Assembly (NCBI GenBank): GCA_031281085.1
Contig: JAITFW010000077.1
Span: forward strand, 1 to 41,604
DNA: 41,604 nt
From: Chlamydiales bacterium
GTDB lineage: Bacteria > Chlamydiota > Chlamydiia > Chlamydiales > Rhabdochlamydiaceae
Direction: 5' to 3'
Position 1 is the first letter of the stretch. Each line of letters opens with the position of its first letter. The notes under the pieces are model-generated. The model was given only the letters and a program-made list of their open reading frames with translations. It made no database searches and was not told the DNA's origin. A program made the position numbers and the translations under genes. This document shows positions 1 through 8,073 of this stretch, piece after piece.

Positions 1-105
1 GATAGTGGTCTTGCTTTAGTTAGGCGTGCAGCTGCATTTAGTAAAGGATATTTGCAAGGGATTTTGGCTATTTTTTTTCTGCAAAAATCTATCAAAAAAT
101 TTTAG
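1..105 (+). CDS. C-terminal end of an unidentified protein (partial)
   Basis: The first 34 codons of the window are open in frame 1 and end at a TAG at 103-105. The peptide is partly hydrophobic (around residues 18-28) and ends in a lysine-rich KSIKKF. I do not recognise it. The sequence around its stop codon is repeated at 1077-1107, so the last residues may belong to a repeat rather than to the gene. It could equally be a chance open frame at the window edge. Confidence 0.25.
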   Translation, partial: DSGLALVRRAAAFSKGYLQGILAIFFLQKSIKKF

Positions 106-118
106 TTAAAACGCCCTG
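88..118. repeat. 31-bp direct repeat, left copy
   Basis: This stretch (TCTATCAAAAAATTTTAGTT onward) recurs at 1077-1107 in the same orientation with only about two mismatches. The pair brackets the decayed IS5 unit and everything up to the CBS-protein gene. It could be a duplication made during insertion or a recombination scar. Confidence 0.6.
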
Positions 119-862
119 CAGGAGATTCTTGGAGAGACTTGCCAAGCTTTTATGGATCTTGGCATACAATGTATACTTATTTGTTTTTAAATTAAGAATT
201 GAACTAAACAAGAATCTTTAAAAAAGAATATAACTTTCTGCGAAAGAAGAAATCTTTAAAAAAAATATTGAAATGCAATTCTTAATTTAAAACGAAACTA
301 GTATATACACGTTTTAAACGTTGGAGCGCATCGGGATGGTTTTGGAAAAGATTAGAGAGACTTCAAGCAAAGAAATGAGTAAACGTAAATATTACATGGG
401 CCGATAGCATTACGATCTTTGTTCATGAGACTTACCGATCTGGAGCTTTTAAAAAAAAAGGAATCAAATGATTGGGTTAGGACGAAAAGGATTCAGTACA
501 AAATGGCATTTAGCCCTTTCAACAGGTGGAGTTCAAAGTGCTTGTGTATCTGAAGGTCAGCGTGTTGATATGAAAGTGTTTTCAAAGCTTTGGGAATTAG
601 TGAAGTGGTCGGGAATTCGATATGTGATTGGCAGATAAAGGATACGATGATTTTGATGTACGTACCTTAGATTAAAAAGCGGAAAACATCCTCGTCATTA
701 TATCTATAAACCCTATTATCGCACTCGTTCTGCAATAGAACGCTTTTTTGGTCGCATCTTAAGAAAATTAAGCGTCTTGCTTTAAGTTTTGATAAGTTAG
801 CTCATACCTTTTTTTCATTTTTAGTATTAGCTATTATCAAATCCCTTGGATTCATTTGTTAA
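112..862 (+). pseudogene. Decayed IS5-family transposase, split by a miniature element
   Basis: Translation with several frame changes gives an IS5-family (IS427-like) DDE transposase in order. Near 127-173 it reads SWRDLP...GSWHTMYT. After the insert at 174-303 it resumes with YTRFKRWSASG. From 468 it reads GLGRKGFSTKWHLALSTGG, then ADKGYDDFDVR near 635. From about 711 it reads YRTRSAIERFFGRI, and it ends LAHTFFSFLVLAIIKSLGFIC before a TAA at 860-862. Frameshifts and internal stops show it is dead. A second partial copy lies at 11230-11529. The N-terminal 40-50 residues of the family are not recognisable. Confidence 0.8.
174..303. mobile_element. MITE-like element, copy 1
   Basis: A 130-bp non-coding element with terminal inverted repeats of about 30 bp. 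The left end is TACTTATTTG followed by TTTTAAATTAAGAATTG. The reverse complement of the right end is TACTAGTTTC followed by the same TTTTAAATTAAGAATTG. It is flanked by TA (172-173 and 304-305). Removing the element plus one TA restores the transposase codons ATG TAT ACA CGT TTT of the surrounding IS5 remnant, which fixes both borders. TA duplication is the hallmark of IS630/Tc1-mariner transposition. A second copy is at 12216-12346. Confidence 0.8.
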
Positions 863-1130
863 CAGTGCCATACCAAAATGATCTTGATTCTATCGCATAG
901 CCTTTTATCTCGTTCATGACGATGTCGAGCTTTGAGGATATCTTTTTTGGTGTCGTGTTAAAAAGTATTTTGTTGGCTGCATATGAACGAAGGTTTTAGC
1001 TGTACCTATAAGAATATTTCAAGGTTTTGGTTATCTGTAATGTCTTTTTTCTAATGCTCTTGAGTGTATCTGATCTTCTATCAAAAAATTTTAGTTAAAT
1101 CGTCCTGGATTTCTATACATTGTAAAGCAA
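863..1130. other. Non-coding stretch between IS remnant and CBS gene
   Basis: No open frame with coding character on either strand. The first part (TTAACAGTGCC near 859-869) probably belongs to the end of the IS5 remnant, and the right copy of the 31-bp direct repeat lies at 1077-1107. I see nothing else. Confidence 0.5.
1077..1107. repeat. 31-bp direct repeat, right copy
   Basis: Second copy of the repeat at 88-118, lying about 25 bp beyond the stop codon of the CBS-domain gene. Sequence outside the repeat does not match between the two sites. Confidence 0.6.
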
Positions 1131-2447
1131 TCAAAGGTAGTGAGTAATTTTGATTTTCTCAATGGAGCGCTCTGTAGAGCTTAAAATCTCTAGATCGAAG
1201 TTATCTTGATGTAAGCGCCAGCCTTTGGAAGGGATAGCTCCTGCTCGGTGCACTACAAACCCTCCAATGGTATCATATTCAGGGCTTTGAGGGATACGTA
1301 TACCTAATTCTGCTTCAATATCAATAATAGACATCTTAGCGCTGATAATCCATCCTTCTGCATTGGGGAGTGCTGTATAGAGGCTTTCTGTGCCGACATC
1401 GTATTCATCAGCGATTTCTCCTACTAACTCTTCTAAAATATCTTCGATGGTTACAATGCCCTCTGTTCCTCCCCATTCATCTACCACAATGGCAAGGTGA
1501 ATTTGTTTGCTACGAAACTCTTGTAACAAATAAGCAATTTTTTTGGTTTCTGGTGTATAAAGGACAGGTTTGATGATTTTCTCTATAGAAGAGGAAAGTA
1601 ACTTAGCGTCATTTTGGTGTTCGATATGTACTTTTAGGATGTCTTTGTAGAGTAGAACTCCAATCATATTGTCAACAGTGTCTTTATAAATAGGAATACG
1701 GCTAAAGTTTTCTGTAAGAAAAACTTTTGCTGCTTCTGTTAAAGAAGTTATTGAAGGCAAGCTGACTAGATTGACCCGAGGAACCATAACTTCTCTGACA
1801 ATCCTTTCTTTAAAGGATACAATAGAGCCGATCAGCTTTTGTTCATTTGCATCTAAGTAAACACCTAATTCCGTTTCTTGTAACAGCTCATGAATCTTAT
1901 CTTTTAGACGAAAACTAAGAGGACTTTTTTTATCTTGAGAGAATTTAACAGAGAGGAGTTGTATCAATCTGAAAAAGGGAGCTGTTAAGGGAATGCACAG
2001 AGATAAAATCAGAGAGCAGGGGGCTGCTAAAATGGATAATGTCTTTTTTGGTTTAAAGCGACCAAATAAACTAAAGAGGAAATCTGTTGTCAATGAAGTA
2101 AGAATAATTGCACAGATAATAAAAACAATTGCCTTTTGATTATAGAGTAGTTCTTCGGCTAAATTGTTGCGGAACATTTTTTGTTTTATCAAAAGAAAAA
2201 AAACCGTTAAAACAAATCCAATACGTAGAATGTGCTTTGTAAAACTCAAAGAAAAAAGAATACCTTCCCATTTTTGTTTGCCAAAAAAGACTTGAAGAAA
2301 ATAACGAAAAAATAAAGGGAGGTGTTTTTGTTTTAGATAATCTTCTACTTGTAGTTTTCCCATTTGTTGTAGAGCAACAGAAATAGCAGTTAAAGCACTG
2401 GATCCAATTAAGAATAAAAAAGTGATTACACCATAAAAAGTAGTCAA
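1131..2447 (-). CDS. CBS-domain membrane protein, CNNM/CorC (HlyC, TlyC) family
   Basis: A 438-residue inner-membrane protein. Hydrophobic segments lie at about residues 4-22, 74-92, 105-125 and 138-160 (DUF21-type membrane part). A CBS pair follows, from about 215 (REVMVPRVNLVSL) to about 350, with the family signature VVDEWGGTEGIVTIEDILEE. A C-terminal CorC/HlyC transporter-associated domain closes it. Relatives act in Mg/Co efflux, but the substrate here is unknown. The start is TTG at 2445-2447, supported by AGGAA eight bases upstream. It lies 12 bp downstream of ybeY, the neighbour expected from Chlamydia (CT422-CT423 order, recalled). Confidence 0.88.
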   Translation of the reverse strand: MTTFYGVITFLFLIGSSALTAISVALQQMGKLQVEDYLKQKHLPLFFRYFLQVFFGKQKWEGILFSLSFTKHILRIGFVLTVFFLLIKQKMFRNNLAEELLYNQKAIVFIICAIILTSLTTDFLFSLFGRFKPKKTLSILAAPCSLILSLCIPLTAPFFRLIQLLSVKFSQDKKSPLSFRLKDKIHELLQETELGVYLDANEQKLIGSIVSFKERIVREVMVPRVNLVSLPSITSLTEAAKVFLTENFSRIPIYKDTVDNMIGVLLYKDILKVHIEHQNDAKLLSSSIEKIIKPVLYTPETKKIAYLLQEFRSKQIHLAIVVDEWGGTEGIVTIEDILEELVGEIADEYDVGTESLYTALPNAEGWIISAKMSIIDIEAELGIRIPQSPEYDTIGGFVVHRAGAIPSKGWRLHQDNFDLEILSSTERSIEKIKITHYL

Positions 2448-2459
2448 AATAGCGTTCCT

Positions 2460-2915
2460 TTAATCTGGTTCAAGCAACCCTTTTTGCTTTAGGCGTTTTA
2501 AGCAAGCATTTTCTTTTCTTTTCATTTGAGTTCTTAAACCAGGCTTTTTATCTTCAAAGCCAATTAAATGCAAAATGCCGTGAACCACATAACGGCAAAG
2601 CTCTTCGAAGGGATTTATACGATGCTTTTCAGCATACTGCTTAGCAATTTTGGGGCAAATAAATATTTCGCCCAAAAGGTGGTGTCCATTAGGCTTATAT
2701 GGAATAGAATCTATAGGGAAAGTAATGCAATCCGTTGGAGCAGGATCTTGAAAAAAATGGGCATGTAACTGGGAAATTCTTTTTTCAGAGACAAATTGAA
2801 AGCTTATCTCATCTGTTTTGATTTGCAGCAATTCAAATAAAAAAAAGACCACCTTTTTCATTTTTATCTTAGAAAAATGGAGGTCTTTTTGTGAATTTAA
2901 AATCTTTATTTGCAA
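2460..2915 (-). CDS. ybeY: Endoribonuclease YbeY (rRNA maturation factor)
   Basis: A 151-residue UPF0054 protein that acts in 16S rRNA 3'-end processing and ribosome quality control. The family core is visible: TDCITFPID at 61-69, GEIFICP at 82-88 and the zinc motif HGILHLIGFED at 112-122. The family motif is HGxLHLxGYDH, so the third metal-ligand His is Asp here (D122). The start is probably TTG at 2913-2915, because the N-terminal MQIKILNSQ matches the usual beginning of the family. An ATG 18 codons in would cut into the fold. It begins two bases after the small basic protein gene upstream, so the genes are almost certainly cotranscribed and translationally coupled. Confidence 0.88.
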   Translation of the reverse strand: MQIKILNSQKDLHFSKIKMKKVVFFLFELLQIKTDEISFQFVSEKRISQLHAHFFQDPAPTDCITFPIDSIPYKPNGHHLLGEIFICPKIAKQYAEKHRINPFEELCRYVVHGILHLIGFEDKKPGLRTQMKRKENACLKRLKQKGLLEPD

Positions 2916-2917
2916 AA

Positions 2918-3079
2918 CTAGAAAGAATTAGGCGTTTTAGGCAGGTTGGTTACTTTCACGTTTTCTCCATCTATCCATTTGCCAAGACGACGCAAAACGT
3001 CAATTCTTTCAAACCTTTTAAGGACATTGCGCCTTTTAGCGGATTTGCTCGATTTTCCATAACTTGGGTGTCTAGACAT
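2918..3079 (-). CDS. Small basic protein of the PVC group
   Basis: A 53-residue, strongly basic protein. The pattern KSAKRRNVLKRFERIDVLRR followed by LGKWIDGENV and a conserved NLPKT end matches the small basic protein family shared by Chlamydiae, Verrucomicrobia and Planctomycetes (consensus RNVLTRAERI...W..G..V.GLPK). Its function is unknown; the charge suggests RNA or ribosome binding. ATG is at 3077-3079 and TAG at 2918-2920. It ends two bases before ybeY, which supports a ribosome-related role by context. Confidence 0.8.
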   Translation of the reverse strand: MSRHPSYGKSSKSAKRRNVLKRFERIDVLRRLGKWIDGENVKVTNLPKTPNSF

Positions 3080-3100
3080 AACTCTTTTTGCCTTTTTAAA

Positions 3101-3274
3101 TTATTTAATTTTAGGAATAAAAGCTCTTTGGGCTAACTCTGTATCGATTGCATTCGCATGTACCTTAAATCCTTGAGGGAGATGATCCTTTTTAGGGCCT
3201 GTTTTAATCGAAGGGCGGCGAGAACGGCGGGGAGATACATTGCGAATTCTTTGTTGTTTGCTTAAACGGACCAT
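3101..3274 (-). CDS. Small basic conserved chlamydial protein
   Basis: A 57-residue basic protein beginning MVRLSKQQRIRNVSPRRSRR, followed by the motif IKTGPKKDHLPQGFKVH and ending FIPKIK. Its composition and length resemble a ribosomal-type protein. I associate it with the short conserved gene found beside ybeY in Chlamydia (CT421.1/CT421.2), but I cannot name a characterised family. ATG is at 3272-3274 and AGGAGC lies upstream (3284-3289 on this strand). The next gene starts 21 bp downstream. Together with that 53-residue neighbour it forms a pair of tiny genes leading the ybeY operon. Confidence 0.7.
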   Translation of the reverse strand: MVRLSKQQRIRNVSPRRSRRPSIKTGPKKDHLPQGFKVHANAIDTELAQRAFIPKIK

Positions 3275-3362
3275 AACATAAGCTCCTAGAGTATCTTTTC
3301 TATGATGAGAAATTGTATGAATTTTTGACTAAAATAGCAAGTTTTCAGTTTATAGAAAAAAA

Positions 3363-4025
3363 CTAATTTTTTTTTAATACATCAGTTGCAGAGATTTGCC
3401 TGGGATGAACGACCCCACAGGAAATTAAAAATTTAAAAGCATCTTCTACAGAAGTTTCGATTGGATAGCTTAAAACTTTAGGAGTTAAAAGAATAAAACC
3501 AGACATGGGGTGAGGAGCTGTGGGAACAAATACAGCAATTTCTATAGAAGAGGTGAGTTTAGTAAAAATTTCAGGCAGAGCTTCACTAGTGATAAAACCG
3601 AGAGCAAAGCTGTCTTTATTTGGAAAGGGTATAAGCACTGTTTGCTTAAATGTCTTTTCTTTTCCAGAAAACACGGCTTTTGTTAAATCATAACTGATTT
3701 TGTAAATTTTTTTTACAAAAGGTAGGCGGGAGAAAAGACGATCGGTAAGATGTAAAAAGGAACGTAGGAAAAATTCTCTACTGCAGAAGCCAAGAATAAA
3801 AATCACAACAATCCAGAAAGCTAAGGCAAATATGCGACTGAATACTTTAACGAGTGCATCGTGATTAGCTAAAGAAAAAAAAGGCATTTGTGGATGGTGC
3901 ATTAAAATGTCTTGAAAAACACCAATCAGAGGAGTAGTGACTAGTTCTATCAACCAAAACACAATGACACAGGTTAATATGAGAGGTAAAAGCGTAATAA
4001 ATCCTGCGAAAAAATATTTTTTCAT
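3363..4025 (-). CDS. DUF502 family membrane protein (second of tandem pair)
   Basis: A 220-residue membrane protein. The hydrophobic segment at about 5-27 is headed by the family's MKKYFFAGFITLLPLILT, and a second segment lies at about 68-90. A soluble part follows with the DUF502 signatures RLPFVKKIYKISYDLTKA (about 100-117), VPTAPHPMSGFILLTP (about 168-183) and a C-terminal region on the pattern FLISCGVV. Function is unknown. It overlaps the upstream DUF502 gene by four bases (ATGA) and is clearly its paralogue, so the pair arose by tandem duplication and is probably co-translated. Confidence 0.85.
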   Translation of the reverse strand: MKKYFFAGFITLLPLILTCVIVFWLIELVTTPLIGVFQDILMHHPQMPFFSLANHDALVKVFSRIFALAFWIVVIFILGFCSREFFLRSFLHLTDRLFSRLPFVKKIYKISYDLTKAVFSGKEKTFKQTVLIPFPNKDSFALGFITSEALPEIFTKLTSSIEIAVFVPTAPHPMSGFILLTPKVLSYPIETSVEDAFKFLISCGVVHPRQISATDVLKKN

Positions 4026-4672
4026 ATGGGAGGACTCGGTTTTACAGGAGGGACAATGACGCCGCAGGAAACAATGTATTTAATAGCATCTTCTGGTCGC
4101 ATATCAACGCATAGAAGCTGTTCTCGAGGATACATTAAAAGAAATCCCGTTGTTGGATTGGGCGTAGTTGGAATCAAAACAGAAACTAGATCATTGTTTA
4201 CAGAATGAGAGCACACTTCAGGGGCATCTCGGGAAACAAGTCCAATTACATAGACTCCTTCTCTTGGGAAAGGCACCATTACGACTTGTTTAAAAGAGTT
4301 TTTGTCTTTGGAAAAAAGTGTTTTAATAATATCTTGAGTGGTTTTATATACGGTATTTACAATAGGAATTCGATGGATGATTTTATCACCTAGACGAAAT
4401 AGGGAATTAATGACGAACCAACGAGTAATGGCTCCTAGTAAAACGGTGATAACGAATAATAGGATAAGAATCACTACTTGACTAGTGTAGCGGACGAGAT
4501 GTTCTGGAGATAAAAAAAGAAAATTTCGATTTAACAAGTTCATTTTTGATAAAACAGCAGAAACCACACCGATAAAGGGTTGTGTCAGGAAATTAATCAA
4601 AAATAGTAAAACGGCAATAGTTACAGCAAGAGGAAGTAAGATAACAAGGCCTGTAAGAAAGTATTTTTTCAT
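4022..4672 (-). CDS. DUF502 family membrane protein (first of tandem pair)
   Basis: A 216-residue protein with membrane segments at about 5-30 and 62-85. The DUF502 motifs are RIPIVNTVYKTTQDIIKTLF, VLIPTTPNPTTGFLLMYP and AIKYIVSCGVIVPP. The last one also marks the C-terminal end of its downstream paralogue. Role unknown. It is encoded 17 bp after the DNA glycosylase gene on the same strand and overlaps the next DUF502 gene by four bases. Confidence 0.85.
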   Translation of the reverse strand: MKKYFLTGLVILLPLAVTIAVLLFLINFLTQPFIGVVSAVLSKMNLLNRNFLFLSPEHLVRYTSQVVILILLFVITVLLGAITRWFVINSLFRLGDKIIHRIPIVNTVYKTTQDIIKTLFSKDKNSFKQVVMVPFPREGVYVIGLVSRDAPEVCSHSVNNDLVSVLIPTTPNPTTGFLLMYPREQLLCVDMRPEDAIKYIVSCGVIVPPVKPSPPI

Positions 4673-4688
4673 CGCTTCTCTTCATTTT

Positions 4689-5288
4689 TTATGATTTTAA
4701 CAATAATAGTTTTTCGAGTTTAAAACGCCAAGGTAAAAGCGCATCTTGGCCAGCATAATCAACTCCAATACGAGGACCTTGATAAATTTGCGTTTGGTCT
4801 ATGGATACATCACTATTTGCAATCCAGATACAAGGAGAGTTAAGGGGAATTGCATTGTGAGTAAGATTGATTCCCAAAGCTTGACACACACTACCTGGAC
4901 CATTGGTTAATTTAGAATTTAAAGAGGTTTTTTTACGTCTTTTTAACATAGTTTTAATTCCAAAAGTTGGAAAAATGGCACGGATTAATACAGCATGGGG
5001 AACCCCTTCTGTATGGGTAACCACATTTAAAAGATGGTGAATTCCATAACACAGATAAATATAGGTAATTCCTCCATTTCGGTACATTGCGAGATTGCGT
5101 TTGGTTTTGCGGTAATTATAGGCATGGCAAGCCCTATCTTCTGCGCCCTTATAAGCTTCTGTTTCTATAATTATACCACCAGTAATTTGATTGTTCATTT
5201 GGGTTAATAAAAGCTTTCCCAATAGATCGCGTGCTATTTGTACTACATCTTCACGTTGGTAAAAAGAGATAGGAAGTACAAAACTCAT
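4689..5288 (-). CDS. 3-methyladenine DNA glycosylase (AAG/MPG family)
   Basis: A 199-residue monofunctional glycosylase that removes alkylated purines in base excision repair. The signatures are ARDLLGKLL near residue 17, the catalytic-region motif IIETEAYKGAEDRACHAYN at about 40-58 (its first Glu corresponds to the catalytic Glu of the human enzyme), GITYIYLCYGIHHLLNVVT, then LTNGPGSVCQALGI and QGPRIGVDYAG. The length is normal for bacterial members. It overlaps the RNase R stop by four bases (ATGA), so it is the downstream partner of that gene. Confidence 0.92.
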   Translation of the reverse strand: MSFVLPISFYQREDVVQIARDLLGKLLLTQMNNQITGGIIIETEAYKGAEDRACHAYNYRKTKRNLAMYRNGGITYIYLCYGIHHLLNVVTHTEGVPHAVLIRAIFPTFGIKTMLKRRKKTSLNSKLTNGPGSVCQALGINLTHNAIPLNSPCIWIANSDVSIDQTQIYQGPRIGVDYAGQDALLPWRFKLEKLLLLKS

Positions 5289-7438
5289 CGATTCCTCCTC
5301 CGTTTTTTAGAGTTTGGCTGTTGTTTAAGCACCCAGCGGCTTTCTAAAAAAATAAGATCGATACGCGCTATTTGTACGGATATTTTTTCTCCTAGTCCAT
5401 GGATATGTCCAGTAAAACGTCCCTTTAGGATAGAAGATTTTTCATCAAAAATAAAATAATCGTCTTCAAGTTCGGAGATGTGTAAAAACCCTTCTAGCAT
5501 GAATTCTATAAGCTCAAAATATAGGCCAAAAGGTTTAATTTTGGTTACTATTGCTGCATGGTAACGAAGAGGATCTCTTAGAAATTCCTTTTCTAATAAG
5601 CGGAGTTTTTTTAAGGTAACGACTCTGTTTTCTGCTCGAAAACTAATCCTTTCTCGCTCGGAGCAGTGAGCAGCTATTTCTTTTAGATCAAGCTCTTTTG
5701 ATTCTTCATTAAAGAGCAGTCTTTGAACGACTAAATCGCTGTAGCGTCGAATAGGGCTTGTAAAATGACAATAGTGTTCTAAACAAAGGCCAAAATGACC
5801 CGTGTTCTCTGTGGAATACTGTGCTAATTTCATGCTGCGAATAAACGCTATAGAAAACTGAGATAAAAAAGGACTTCCTTGAGCTTGTTGAAATAGCTCT
5901 GGGATGTTTTTAAAAGTACTATTGCTAGCTACATTTAGTCCAAATGTACGCGCTAATTCAAAAAATTCCTTCATATTTTCTGGGTTGGGTTCTTCATGCA
6001 CGCGGTAAATGAGTGGTTTGCCTCTATTGGTCAGTTCTAAGGCAACGAGCTCATTGGCTTTAAGCATAAATTCTTCAACTAGTTGATGCGTAATATCGTA
6101 TTCAATTTTCTTTACTTCTAAAGGTAAACCATTTTTATCAACAACTAAAGAAATTTCTGGCAAAGAAAAATCAATACTTCCTCGTTCTCGACGTTGTTTT
6201 TTTAGTAATAGACATAAGTCTACCATGAGCTGTAGAGTAGGAGCGTGTACATTTTTTTTCTTGCCATCTAAAACTTCTTTAGCCTCGAAATAACTAAAGC
6301 GTTTTGCGCTTTTGATATAAGAGCGTACAATTTCAAAATGCAATACTTTTCCTTCTTGATCCATCTTTATTAATACAGATACGGTCAAACGATTTACATG
6401 AGCTTTTAAACTGCAGAGTTGATTTGATAGCTCTTCTGGTAGCATGGGGATACAAGTACCTGGAAAGTAGGTAGAGTTAGCTCTTAAGAGGGCTTCTTGG
6501 TCTAAAGGAGAATTTGGTTTCACATAATGAGCTACATCTGCGATGTGAATTCCCAGATGAAAATGCCCTTTTTCATCCTTGGTTAAAGAAAGGGCATCAT
6601 CAAAGTCTTTTGCAGTGTCGGGATCTATGGTAAAGCAGGTAACTCCTGTTAAGTCCATTCTATTTTTAAGATCAGAAGCTCGTACCTTGTTTCCGAAATT
6701 TTTTGTTTCTGCAATGACATGTTCAGGAAAATCAGAGCGTAAGTTGAATTCAAGAGTTGTTGCTCTAACATCACAAGAAGGATCTATGATATTGCCAATA
6801 ATTTGAGATACTGTACAAATAGTAGGTTTTTCTTTAGTTCCCCATTCATCAACACGTAAAATAATCCTATCTCCTATTTTGCAAGAAATAGAAGGTGAAG
6901 AGTGGATGATAATAGGTTTATTACTTTCTAATAGAGGTACATGAGCTGCGAGTTCTCTAGTAGAATGGACAGCGCAAACAGTTCCTGCTAATTGACTATG
7001 AGCTCTTTTTAAAACAGAAAGAATTTTTCCTTCGGGTCCTTTTTCTGAAGAGGAACTTGCATTGACTACTACTCTCACAGAGTCCCCATCGATAGCGGAC
7101 TCTGTATAACTTTTAGGAATAAAAATATCTTGAGGCCATTTTGTGCGCTCATCAGGAATCACAAATCCGAATCCTTTGGGATGTAGTCTAAGAATTCCGT
7201 TTAAGATTTGTTCCTGACTTTGCCTTGTGGGATATAGTTTCTTTTTCCTTAAATAGATCTGATGATTTTTTATTAAAGTGTCAATAGCTAATTGAAATGT
7301 GGAGGAAGAAGAAGGCGATAGATGAATTTTTGTAAATAATTCTTCCGAGATTATGGGTTGGTAAGAACTTTTCTGAATATATTCTAGAATGAGCTTTGCA
7401 CATTTTTGAGAGGAAAGACCTTTTTTTCTTTTTACCAT
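5285..7438 (-). CDS. rnr: Ribonuclease R (RNB family 3'-5' exoribonuclease)
   Basis: A 717-residue processive 3'-5' exoribonuclease for structured RNA. The order is an N-terminal winged-helix-like region (about 1-75), cold-shock domains (about 80-245, with GILRLHPKGFGFVIPD), and the RNB catalytic domain opening with ITCFTIDPDTAKDFDDALSL-type motif at 268-285, whose aspartates hold the metals. LEHYCHFTSPIRRYSDLVVQRLL marks the end of the catalytic core. A C-terminal S1 domain (about 620-705) and a basic tail close it. The ATG overlaps the stop of the HAD gene (TAATG). Confidence 0.94.
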   Translation of the reverse strand: MVKRKKGLSSQKCAKLILEYIQKSSYQPIISEELFTKIHLSPSSSSTFQLAIDTLIKNHQIYLRKKKLYPTRQSQEQILNGILRLHPKGFGFVIPDERTKWPQDIFIPKSYTESAIDGDSVRVVVNASSSSEKGPEGKILSVLKRAHSQLAGTVCAVHSTRELAAHVPLLESNKPIIIHSSPSISCKIGDRIILRVDEWGTKEKPTICTVSQIIGNIIDPSCDVRATTLEFNLRSDFPEHVIAETKNFGNKVRASDLKNRMDLTGVTCFTIDPDTAKDFDDALSLTKDEKGHFHLGIHIADVAHYVKPNSPLDQEALLRANSTYFPGTCIPMLPEELSNQLCSLKAHVNRLTVSVLIKMDQEGKVLHFEIVRSYIKSAKRFSYFEAKEVLDGKKKNVHAPTLQLMVDLCLLLKKQRRERGSIDFSLPEISLVVDKNGLPLEVKKIEYDITHQLVEEFMLKANELVALELTNRGKPLIYRVHEEPNPENMKEFFELARTFGLNVASNSTFKNIPELFQQAQGSPFLSQFSIAFIRSMKLAQYSTENTGHFGLCLEHYCHFTSPIRRYSDLVVQRLLFNEESKELDLKEIAAHCSERERISFRAENRVVTLKKLRLLEKEFLRDPLRYHAAIVTKIKPFGLYFELIEFMLEGFLHISELEDDYFIFDEKSSILKGRFTGHIHGLGEKISVQIARIDLIFLESRWVLKQQPNSKKRRRNR

Positions 7439-8046
7439 TATAGGATTCCTCTTTGGATTAAGTGATGGTGAAGTATCTCTGGTTTCAAATAGAGCTCTGA
7501 ATCAATGTTTAAAGAACGTGCTGCTTGCACAAAGGCAGGGACATCATCGATATAAAAGCACTCTTCATGAGAAGAGTTTCCTATTTCCAGAGCTTTTTGA
7601 TAGATTTTTTTCTCCGGTTTGCGAGCTCTAACTTCATAAGATAGAATAAACCCATCAAATAGTTGTAGGAAAGCAAAATGCTTTTGAGCAAAGTTAAAGT
7701 GAGCCTCGCATGTATTAGATAAAAGAAAGAGTTTTACTCCTCGAGCTTTCATTTTTTCTAAAAGAGCAACTACGGGGAGATTAGGTTGGAAAATATTGCT
7801 TAATGCACGAGTAAAATCAGTAAAAGAAGTAGGCTTTCCTCCTAATTCTAGTAAATCGGAATAAAGGGTTTGTGTAGTTATAAAGCCTCTTTCATAATCA
7901 TCCAGGTACTTTTGAAGTAAAGAAGAGATTTTTTCTAAGCTCAAATTACAACAAGTAGCGACTTGCTGTTTCATTTTATGATGGTCGAAGAACAAAAGCA
8001 CATTACCTAAATCAAAAAAAACTGTATTTTTCATTGTGCATTTCAT
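7438..8046 (-). CDS. HAD-superfamily hydrolase (YihX-like phosphatase)
   Basis: About 200 residues. Motif I is FDLGNVLLFFD (the second Asp of the usual DxD is Asn, as in the YihX/epoxide-hydrolase-like branch). Motif II is LFLLSNTCEAHF, the conserved Lys is in RKPEKKIYQKALE, and motif IV is CFYIDDVPAFVQAA. A helical cap sits between motifs I and II. The substrate is unknown; YihX itself is a sugar-phosphate phosphatase. The start is uncertain: TTG at 8064, ATG at 8046 or ATG at 8034. The last places the family's typical N-terminus first, and 8046 was chosen as a compromise with weak upstream GGA. It lies between folD and rnr. Confidence 0.78.
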   Translation of the reverse strand: MKCTMKNTVFFDLGNVLLFFDHHKMKQQVATCCNLSLEKISSLLQKYLDDYERGFITTQTLYSDLLELGGKPTSFTDFTRALSNIFQPNLPVVALLEKMKARGVKLFLLSNTCEAHFNFAQKHFAFLQLFDGFILSYEVRARKPEKKIYQKALEIGNSSHEECFYIDDVPAFVQAARSLNIDSELYLKPEILHHHLIQRGIL

Positions 8047-8073
8047 ACGGTAAAATGTATCCAAGACATATAA

